9,011 bases of DNA from Rhodospirillaceae bacterium (lineage in GTDB: Bacteria > Pseudomonadota > Alphaproteobacteria > MPNO01 > UBA2964): the NCBI GenBank assembly GCA_018660305.1, contig JABJKO010000260.1, positions 1-9,011 of the forward strand. The letters are read 5' to 3'. Both the position numbers and the translations under genes were made by a program. Positions 1-6,815 of this stretch are shown one piece after another. Each line of letters starts with the position of its first letter. Within the stretch, counting starts at the first letter, position 1. Below the pieces are notes generated by a model that ran no database searches, was not told where the DNA came from, and saw nothing but the letters and a program-made list of their open reading frames with translations.

Positions 1-15
1 CGAGGAGGGTGTGGC

Positions 16-1020
16 ATGGACGGTATTCAGCAAAACGCACGCGGCCGACGGGTGGTGAGCCAGCCCGATGACGGGGCGTCCTATTGGTGTCCCGTACCGG
101 CCAACGGTTTCGCGCATCCCAAGCTGGTTCCCGCCAATACCGGCTTTGACGGGCTGTCCATGGGGTTTCAGTCGATCCCGCCCGGCAGCAACGTGCGTGA
201 ACATTCCCACACCGATGCCATCGAGCTGCAGATCGGTTTCAGCGGCACCGGCCGCGCGGTGATCGATGGCACGGACCATGCCATTGCGCCCGGCGCGGCA
301 TGCTTTATCGGCTACGACGTCAAACACGAGATCCATAACGAGTCGGACGAGGAGCTCGTCATGTTGTGGATGATTGCGCCGGCCGGGCTGGAGGATTATT
401 TCCAGGCCATCGGGCGGACGCGCCAGCCGGGCGAGACGGCACCGGATCCCTTTGCGCGCCCCACCGACTCGGCGGCAATAGACCAGCGGGTCGGCATGCA
501 GGCAGGCGGAGACAGCAGCGCGGCTGACAATGTTCATTCACCGGACAGGAATCCGGATGTGGTCGGCAAGGTGGTGGTGGTGCCGCCGGGGGAAGGCGCG
601 TCCTACTGGCAGCCCAAGCCGGCGGACGGGTTTGCCGATAATGTTTTTCTGCCGGCCAATACCGGCTTCGACGGGCTGACCATGGGATTCCAGACCGTGC
701 CGCCGGGCCGCTACATTCGCGACCACGCCCATGAGACGGAAATCGAGATGCATATCTGCATGGAAGGTGCCGGATCCATCGACATCGATGGGGAGACACA
801 TAAGCTGGTGCCGGGCACGTCGTGTTTCGTCGGCTATGGCGTAAATCATAAAATCATCAATGACGGCGATGACGATCTGGTCATGGCCTGGGTCATCGCC
901 CCCGGCGGGCTCGACGATCATCTGGCATCCATCGGAAAATTGCGCGTGCCGGGCGATCCGCCACCGGATTCGTTTGAAAGGTCCCCGGCGGCCGGCCTAC
1001 AGGGTAATCACAGATCATGA
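16..1020 (+). CDS. Two-domain (bicupin) metal-binding protein, function unknown
   Basis: A 334-residue protein made of two cupin domains in tandem, about residues 20-150 and 194-325. Each has a complete motif 1, G-x5-HxH-x4-E-x6-G: H63, H65, E70 in the first and H237, H239, E244 in the second. Each also has a motif 2 histidine in H-x3-N form (H104 and H278). Both halves therefore keep the three-His, one-Glu set that binds a divalent metal in this superfamily. Equivalent residues lie exactly 174 apart, so the gene arose by in-frame internal duplication. A linker of about 40 residues, rich in D, S, A and G, joins the halves. There is no signal peptide, so it is probably cytoplasmic. The start is firm: AGGAGG lies 7 bases before the ATG. 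The stop overlaps gpsA as ATGA. Substrate and reaction cannot be told from sequence; it could be a dioxygenase, an isomerase or a small-molecule sensor. The cupin assignment is confident, the function is not. Confidence 0.9.
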   Translation: MDGIQQNARGRRVVSQPDDGASYWCPVPANGFAHPKLVPANTGFDGLSMGFQSIPPGSNVREHSHTDAIELQIGFSGTGRAVIDGTDHAIAPGAACFIGYDVKHEIHNESDEELVMLWMIAPAGLEDYFQAIGRTRQPGETAPDPFARPTDSAAIDQRVGMQAGGDSSAADNVHSPDRNPDVVGKVVVVPPGEGASYWQPKPADGFADNVFLPANTGFDGLTMGFQTVPPGRYIRDHAHETEIEMHICMEGAGSIDIDGETHKLVPGTSCFVGYGVNHKIINDGDDDLVMAWVIAPGGLDDHLASIGKLRVPGDPPPDSFERSPAAGLQGNHRS

Positions 1021-2024
1021 CCATCGAGTGTATCGGGATCATCGGCGCGGGCGCCTGGGGAACCGCGCTTGCGCAGGCGCTGTCCAAGGCCGGCCGCCAG
1101 ATCGTCGTCTGGGCCCATGAGCCGGAGGTCGTCGATGCCATCAATAAATCCCATGAGAATCCCCCGTTCCTGCCGGGTGTGGCTCTCAATCCGGCGATCC
1201 GCGCGACCACTGTTCTGTCCGAGGCCGGCGAGGCCGATGCGGCGTTCATGGTGGTGCCGGCGCAGTTCATGCGTGGCGTCGCCGCCCAGCTGGCCCCGGC
1301 TCTTGCCCAGGGAATTCCGGTGGTGGTCTGCGCCAAGGGCATCGAACAGGGCAGCTGCGCGCTCATGACGGAGGTGGTTGCCGAAACCCTGCCCGGTCAT
1401 CCGGTGGGTGTGTTGTCGGGGCCCACCTTCGCCAGCGAGGTCGCCAATGGGGCGCCCACCGCGGTGACCGTCGCGGCTTCCGACCGGGTCACCGGCGATG
1501 ATCTGATGGAAGCGGTGGGCTCGCAACAGATCCGGCCCTATCAGTCGTCCGATATCATCGGCGCCGAAATCGGCGGGGCGGTCAAGAACGTGCTGGCCAT
1601 CGCCTGCGGCATCACCGAAGGCCGCAAGTTCGGCGACAACGCAAGGGCCGCGCTCATCACCCGCGGTCTCGCGGAAATGACCCGGCTGTGCGTCGCCAAG
1701 GGCGGGCAGTCGGAGACCATGATGGGTCTGTCCGGGCTGGGCGATCTGACGCTGACCTGCACCAGCACCCAGTCGCGCAACTATTCGCTGGGGGTGGCGC
1801 TGGGCGAGGGGCAGACGCTGGAGGCCATCATGGCGTCGCGGCTGTCGGTTGCCGAGGGTGTCTTTTCCGCCGAAGCGGTGGCGGCGCTGGCGCGCCAGCT
1901 CGGTATCGAAATGCCCATCGTCGAGGCGGTGGATGCCATCGTCAATAATGGCGAGACGGTGGATGCCGCCATCAAGGGACTGCTCATGCGGCCCTTCCGC
2001 AACGAAGCGGTCAAGAAGCGCTGA
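1017..2024 (+). CDS. gpsA: NAD(P)-dependent glycerol-3-phosphate dehydrogenase
   Basis: Reversibly reduces dihydroxyacetone phosphate to sn-glycerol 3-phosphate with NAD(P)H in the cytoplasm, supplying the backbone for phospholipid synthesis. The 335-residue length is normal for the family. The N-terminus carries the Rossmann dinucleotide-binding motif GAGAWG at residues 10-15. Next come the CAKGIE segment with K107 and the SGPTFASEVA signature. The C-terminal helical domain contains GGAVKNVLAIA with K190, the family's catalytic lysine, and NARAALITRG, a conserved substrate-binding stretch. All expected motifs are present without a frameshift. The ATG lies inside the end of the cupin gene (ATGA overlap), so translation is probably coupled to that gene. 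The EVE-domain gene follows after 29 bases on the same strand. In many alphaproteobacteria gpsA sits near tsaD and EVE-domain genes, which fits, but whether tsaD lies upstream cannot be seen here. Confidence 0.97.
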   Translation: MTIECIGIIGAGAWGTALAQALSKAGRQIVVWAHEPEVVDAINKSHENPPFLPGVALNPAIRATTVLSEAGEADAAFMVVPAQFMRGVAAQLAPALAQGIPVVVCAKGIEQGSCALMTEVVAETLPGHPVGVLSGPTFASEVANGAPTAVTVAASDRVTGDDLMEAVGSQQIRPYQSSDIIGAEIGGAVKNVLAIACGITEGRKFGDNARAALITRGLAEMTRLCVAKGGQSETMMGLSGLGDLTLTCTSTQSRNYSLGVALGEGQTLEAIMASRLSVAEGVFSAEAVAALARQLGIEMPIVEAVDAIVNNGETVDAAIKGLLMRPFRNEAVKKR

Positions 2025-2053
2025 TCAATGAAAAGAACGGGAGACACCTGACA

Positions 2054-2467
2054 ATGCAGTACTGGCTGTTCAAATCGGAACCGGGCGCCTGGTCGTGGGA
2101 TGACCAGGTCAAGAAGGGCGTCGAGCACTGGGACGGGGTGCGCAATTACCAGGCCGACAACAACATGAAGGCCATGAAAAAGGGCGACAAAGGCTTCTTC
2201 TATCATTCGGTCAAGGAGAAGACGATCGTTGGCGTGGTCGAGGTGGTGAAGGAGCATTATCCCGACCACACCGATAAAAAAGGCATCTTCGGCATGGTCG
2301 ATATCAAGGCGCTCCATCCGGTGGAAAAGCCGGTGACCCTGGCCGAGATCAAACAGGAACCGGCCCTGCAGGACCTCGCCCTGGTCCGCCAGTCGCGCCT
2401 GTCCGTGGTGCCCGTCGGCAAGGCCGAATGGAAGGTGATCTGCAAAATGGCGGGCGTGAAGCCTTAA
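2054..2467 (+). CDS. EVE domain-containing protein (PUA-like fold)
   Basis: A 137-residue protein that is a single EVE domain, the family that includes thymocyte nuclear protein 1. Recognisable features are the N-terminal YWLFKSEP (residues 3-10), W13/W15 followed by D, the WDGVRNYQA segment (about residues 26-34), the KKGDKGFFYHS strand (about residues 42-52) and a C-terminal SRLSVVPV stretch. EVE domains are related to PUA and YTH folds and are thought to bind modified bases in DNA or RNA through an aromatic pocket; no specific ligand can be named here. Length and ends match the bacterial single-domain form. The ATG has GGGAG about 10 bases upstream, slightly distant but usable. It sits 29 bases after gpsA and is probably cotranscribed with it. 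A large hairpin begins about 20 bases after its stop. Confidence 0.93.
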   Translation: MQYWLFKSEPGAWSWDDQVKKGVEHWDGVRNYQADNNMKAMKKGDKGFFYHSVKEKTIVGVVEVVKEHYPDHTDKKGIFGMVDIKALHPVEKPVTLAEIKQEPALQDLALVRQSRLSVVPVGKAEWKVICKMAGVKP

Positions 2468-2483
2468 TATTAGCAGCGTCGCA

Positions 2484-2553
2484 CCGGCCCACTCCCCCAC
2501 CCGGCCACCCACAGGATACTGGCGCTGGGTGGCCGGGTGGGGGAGTGGGCTGG
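2484..2553. repeat. Perfect 25-bp inverted repeat (large hairpin) between EVE and Rieske genes
   Basis: Bases 2487-2511 are the exact reverse complement of 2526-2550, with a 14-base loop. A G-T pair and two G-C pairs extend the stem outward to 2484 and 2553. The stem is almost entirely G/C. No T-run follows, and it ends only a few bases before the GAAGGA ribosome binding site of the Rieske gene, so it is not a standard intrinsic terminator. It could be a REP/MITE-like dispersed palindrome, a processing or pausing structure that lowers downstream expression, or an mRNA-stabilising stem for the upstream message. A longer open frame crosses it from 2428, but the resulting residues (rich in P, G and W) look like translated palindrome rather than protein. 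Confidence 0.85.
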
Positions 2554-2571
2554 ACCCGAGAAGGAAATCAA

Positions 2572-2928
2572 ATGGAGGAGGCGCCACCGCTTGAGGACAA
2601 GGGCACCGACACCATCCTTTGTGCTCTGACTGACATTGAAGACCCCGGCGGCAAGGGCATCCGCGTCGGCCGTCGTGAGCGCATGTTCGTCATCCGCCAG
2701 GGCGATGCGGTCTTCGGCTATATGAATCTGTGCCCCCATCAGGGGACGACGCTGGACTGGAAGCCCGACGCGTTTCTCACAATCGAGAAGGATTACATAA
2801 TGTGCGCCACCCATGGCGCGCTGTTCGAAAAGGAAACCGGCGCCTGCGTCTGGGGCCCCTGCCAGGGCCGCATGCTGGCCCCCATCAAAGTGCGGCTCGA
2901 CGACGGGCTGGTGATGCTGGATGAGTGA
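2572..2928 (+). CDS. Small Rieske [2Fe-2S] ferredoxin-like protein
   Basis: A 118-residue stand-alone Rieske domain. The cluster ligands are visible as CPHQG (C54, H56) and CATHG (C78, H81), the C-x-H ... C-x2-H pattern that binds one [2Fe-2S] cluster through two Cys and two His. Such small soluble Rieske proteins carry electrons, often to oxygenases or other redox enzymes in the cytoplasm; the partner here is unknown. There is no membrane anchor or Tat signal, so it is not a cytochrome bc1 subunit. Two further cysteines, C92 and C97, lie after the second box. The frame stays open back to 2428, but ATG 2572 is preferred: GAAGGA lies 6 bases upstream, and the extra N-terminal residues would be encoded by the hairpin and by sequence overlapping the EVE gene. 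It is probably the last gene of the left-hand operon. Confidence 0.88.
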   Translation: MEEAPPLEDKGTDTILCALTDIEDPGGKGIRVGRRERMFVIRQGDAVFGYMNLCPHQGTTLDWKPDAFLTIEKDYIMCATHGALFEKETGACVWGPCQGRMLAPIKVRLDDGLVMLDE

Positions 2929-2955
2929 GTCCCGAACCAAATCATGATGTCACAT

Positions 2956-2984
2956 GTAGGGGCCGGTCTGAGACCCGCCCCTAC
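2956..2984. repeat. Short REP-like palindrome downstream of the Rieske gene
   Basis: Bases 2956-2969 and 2971-2984 form an inverted repeat of 14 bases per arm with one mismatch (C2964 against C2976) and a very tight turn around G2970. The core reads GTAGGGGC ... GCCCCTAC. It begins 27 bases after the Rieske stop. No T-run follows, so it is a weak candidate for an intrinsic terminator; its compact symmetry suggests a dispersed intergenic palindrome. It may still help end or stabilise the upstream transcript. Confidence 0.7.
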
Positions 2985-3027
2985 GGAGCGATCCCAACAA
3001 CAAGCCTCGTAGCGGATTTGCCCCGCC

Positions 3028-3057
3028 TTGCCTTAGCCACGCCTCTCCCGCCATAAT
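3028..3057 (+). promoter_or_regulatory. Candidate sigma-70 promoter for acs
   Basis: TTGCCT at 3028-3033 and CATAAT at 3052-3057 are separated by 18 bases. The second box differs from TATAAT at one position. Transcription would start near 3064, giving a leader of about 35 bases that includes the acs ribosome binding site. The call rests on pattern matching only. The 163-base gap before acs otherwise holds just the palindrome at 2956-2984. Confidence 0.4.
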
Positions 3058-3084
3058 CCCGACAGTGCAAAGACAGTGACCTGA

Positions 3085-3091
3085 GAGGGAG
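3085..3091 (+). promoter_or_regulatory. Ribosome binding site that decides the acs start
   Basis: GAGGGAG lies 6 bases before ATG 3098 but abuts ATG 3092. The spacing favours the second ATG, so the acs product begins MSDNTLFP rather than MGMSDN. Confidence 0.7.
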
Positions 3092-3097
3092 ATGGGG

Positions 3098-5038
<1,941 letters not shown>

Positions 5039-5092
5039 GGGGGGGGTCACGGAAGCCTGCATCGACCCACGAAGTCGGATACCAACACCGCT

Positions 5093-5182
5093 GTCATCCC
5101 GGACCTGATCCGGGATCCACGTCTTTCTTTGTTTAACTGGCCTCCGGCCATGGGCGTGAAGCGCACTTGGGTCCGGGGTGAC
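5093..5182. repeat. REP-like composite inverted repeat between convergent genes
   Basis: Outer arms 5093-5105 (GTCATCCCGGACC) and 5170-5182 are inverted copies, 13 pairs with one G-T wobble. Nested in the left side, 5096-5103 and 5109-5116 form a perfect 8-bp inverted repeat around CCTGA (ATCCCGGA ... TCCGGGAT). Sequences of the form 'GTCATCCCGGA...GATCCGGGATCCA' are, from memory, frequent between genes in alphaproteobacteria. The element fills most of the 176-base gap (5039-5214) between acs and the methyltransferase gene, which face each other. It may act as a two-way transcription stop, although no T-run accompanies the arms. No gene is visible in the gap. Confidence 0.7.
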
Positions 5183-5214
5183 GAGAGGATTTTGACGACC
5201 GGGAGGGGCGTGCC

Positions 5215-5934
5215 CTACCCCATCCCCTTAATCACCACCGCCACTTCCTGGTGGCCCCAGAGGAGGTAGTCGTAGGTCACGTTGTTGGCGGCGGTGAATT
5301 CCTGGAAGGCCTTGTGTTCGTGGTCGCGCCAGGTGGGGTAGTTGAAATATTCGTCGAACAGAATGATGGTGCCGGGCGCGATGCGGGGTGTCAGCGCCTC
5401 GAGCACGATGCGGGCCGAGCTGTAGAGGTCGCAATCCACATGGATGAAGGCGCAGGTTCCGTCATGGGCGGCGAGGAAATCCGGCAGGGTGGAATCGAAC
5501 AGGCCGCGATGCAGGATCACGTTGGCGGGCACCGCCGGCGGCGTGCCGCCGAGGGAATAATGGCCGCGCTCCTCGTGGCGCCCGGCCCAATCCTCGGGCA
5601 GGCCTTCGAAGGAATCGAACCCGTGGACGGTGCGGGTTCCGGATAGCGCCGCGATCTGGCGGATTGACTCGCCGCCACCGACGCCGAACTCCAGGATCAG
5701 CCCCCTCTCGGGCGCGCGGTCCAGCGCGATGCGCAGTGAATCCTCCCGACGGGTAACGGCCAGCGCGCCCGGCATGTTGTCGCGCGCATAGGCGGCGGCT
5801 TCCTTCTGGGCCTCGGCCAGCAGGAGCATATTGGGATGCAGGAGGCGTCTCTGGAACCGTTCCATCTGGCGATCGATAAAGCGGTCGCACAGGCGGTCGA
5901 GAAGATGGCTGAGGAACGCGCGCGGGCCGGTCAT
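5215..5934 (-). CDS. TylF/MycF-like SAM-dependent O-methyltransferase
   Basis: A 239-residue class I methyltransferase resembling the macrocin O-methyltransferase (TylF) family. The SAM-binding loop LEFGVGGGES is at residues 81-90. The family block HGFDSFEGLPEDW is at 104-116. HVDCDLYSS (165-173) and FDEYFNYPTW (193-202) supply acidic residues where family members bind a metal ion. Family members methylate hydroxyls on sugars of macrolides and related glycosylated compounds; many uncharacterised homologues occur in surface-glycan and natural-product loci, so the substrate here is open. An ATG at 5961 extends the frame by 9 residues but has no ribosome binding site. ATG 5934 has AAGGAAG 6 bases upstream and overlaps the oxygenase stop as ATGA, so it is preferred. 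It is probably coupled to the oxygenase and may methylate the hydroxyl that enzyme makes (inference). The N-terminal 60 residues are helical and basic. Confidence 0.88.
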   Translation of the reverse strand: MTGPRAFLSHLLDRLCDRFIDRQMERFQRRLLHPNMLLLAEAQKEAAAYARDNMPGALAVTRREDSLRIALDRAPERGLILEFGVGGGESIRQIAALSGTRTVHGFDSFEGLPEDWAGRHEERGHYSLGGTPPAVPANVILHRGLFDSTLPDFLAAHDGTCAFIHVDCDLYSSARIVLEALTPRIAPGTIILFDEYFNYPTWRDHEHKAFQEFTAANNVTYDYLLWGHQEVAVVIKGMG

Positions 5935-6749
5935 CCAGTGCTTCCTTTGAGGAGGTTCCATTTGAGGCGCGACAGCTTGGCGCGCAGGAACTGTGCGCTC
6001 GGGATCGCGGCCATCTGGCGCCGATTGGAGGTGGGCAGATCGAAATAGGTCGGGATGGCGAACATCTGCAGGCGGCCTGTGCGGTGATCCCCGGCCCCTT
6101 CGATCATCTCGACGCCATGTTCCAGCGTGCCGTCGTAGAAAATGACGCAGCCCGGGGTGGCGAGATCATCCATGGGGACCCGCTCGCCGTTGCGATCCAT
6201 CAGGATCAGCCCGCCGGACTCGTAATCCTCGCCCTTGAAGGTCAGGGGCAGGATGAAATGCCAGTGCTTGCGGTCGCCGGCCGTGTCGGGATGCATGTGC
6301 ATCCAGCCCGATCCGCAGGGATAATAGCTGGTGGTCACATAGATGCCGTATCGCTCGGAATCGAGCAGGGTGCCGTATGTATCCTGTTCGCCGATCAGTT
6401 CGTTGCGGACCCGGTTGAGCGCCAGGGAAATTTGGCGGGTTAGCACGTGAAACGGCTTGTTCCACAGATAATCGAACGACCGGTACAGGCTGAGTGTCGG
6501 CCCGTCGTCATGGAGCGTGCCGTTGGCCTCCCCGAGATAGGGTCCCCAGACCATCGGTGCCCTGGGGCAGGGTTTTGAAAATTCGGCGAGCCAGAATTCC
6601 CGCATTTCGGCGAGTGCCGATTCTTCGACGATGCCGGGCACGATGGCATAGCCGATCCGCTCGATATCGCCCCGCACGGCGGCCGTATCGATGGCGCCAA
6701 TGGGGTCAGCCGCGTGTGTCGTTTTGTCGGTCATGGTTCCCTGAACCAT
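5931..6749 (-). CDS. PhyH-like Fe(II)/2-oxoglutarate-dependent dioxygenase
   Basis: A 272-residue protein with the signature of the phytanoyl-CoA dioxygenase superfamily, whose members hydroxylate unactivated C-H bonds using Fe(II), O2 and 2-oxoglutarate. The iron site is visible as HMHPD (residues 151-155), giving H153 and D155 of the HxD motif, and a distal H211 in LEHGVE. R226, in GRLQMFAIP, is suitably placed to bind the 2-oxoglutarate carboxylate. HWHFILPLT and YESGGLILMDR match strands of the double-stranded beta-helix core. The substrate is unknown. The frame is open from a TTG at 6770, but ATG 6749 has AAAGGA 8 bases upstream and is preferred; ATG 6734 is a third possibility. The stop overlaps the methyltransferase start as ATGA. 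The radical SAM gene diverges from a start 66 bases away, suggesting joint control. Confidence 0.85.
   Translation of the reverse strand: MVQGTMTDKTTHAADPIGAIDTAAVRGDIERIGYAIVPGIVEESALAEMREFWLAEFSKPCPRAPMVWGPYLGEANGTLHDDGPTLSLYRSFDYLWNKPFHVLTRQISLALNRVRNELIGEQDTYGTLLDSERYGIYVTTSYYPCGSGWMHMHPDTAGDRKHWHFILPLTFKGEDYESGGLILMDRNGERVPMDDLATPGCVIFYDGTLEHGVEMIEGAGDHRTGRLQMFAIPTYFDLPTSNRRQMAAIPSAQFLRAKLSRLKWNLLKGSTG
5941..5947 (-). promoter_or_regulatory. Ribosome binding site that decides the methyltransferase start
   Basis: On the - strand AAGGAAG lies inside the last codons of the oxygenase gene, 6 bases before ATG 5934. Together with the ATGA overlap it argues against the longer start at 5961. 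Confidence 0.7.
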
Positions 6750-6761
6750 AAAGCTTGTCCT

Positions 6762-6790
6762 TTGGAACAAATCTTGTAGTTTCCTCTAGT
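6762..6790 (+). promoter_or_regulatory. Weak candidate promoter for the radical SAM gene, in the divergent gap
   Basis: TTGGAA (6762-6767) and TCTAGT (6785-6790) are 17 bases apart, each matching four of six consensus positions. Transcription would start near 6797, giving a leader of under 25 bases before GTG 6816. The -35 box overlaps the ribosome binding site of the oxygenase gene on the other strand. No equally good - strand promoter was found in the 66-base gap. Confidence 0.27.
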
Positions 6791-6815
6791 CGTTTATGCG
6801 CGCCGCGTCGAGCCT

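Noticed and set aside
2028..2051. Seven-codon mini-ORF (MKRTGDT) between gpsA and the EVE gene, spanning the EVE ribosome binding site
   Set aside because: It looks like an upstream leader peptide, but it is too short to judge, has no ribosome binding site of its own, and could easily occur by chance in a 29-base gap.
2484..2553. Intrinsic terminator after the EVE gene
   Set aside because: The stem is strong but no T-run follows on either strand, and the next gene starts immediately after it.
2428..2571. N-terminal extension of the Rieske protein from ATG 2428
   Set aside because: It overlaps the EVE gene by 40 bases and is then encoded by the hairpin. A good ribosome binding site precedes ATG 2572, and the domain is complete from there.
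1781..2587. Long - strand open frame (268 codons) opposite gpsA, the EVE gene and the hairpin
   Set aside because: It is antisense to two well-identified genes and runs through the palindrome. Its histidine- and leucine-rich composition is typical of reverse frames in GC-rich DNA.
6750..6770. TTG 6770 as the oxygenase start
   Set aside because: The ribosome-binding-like AAAGGA lies downstream of this TTG and is well spaced for ATG 6749 instead.
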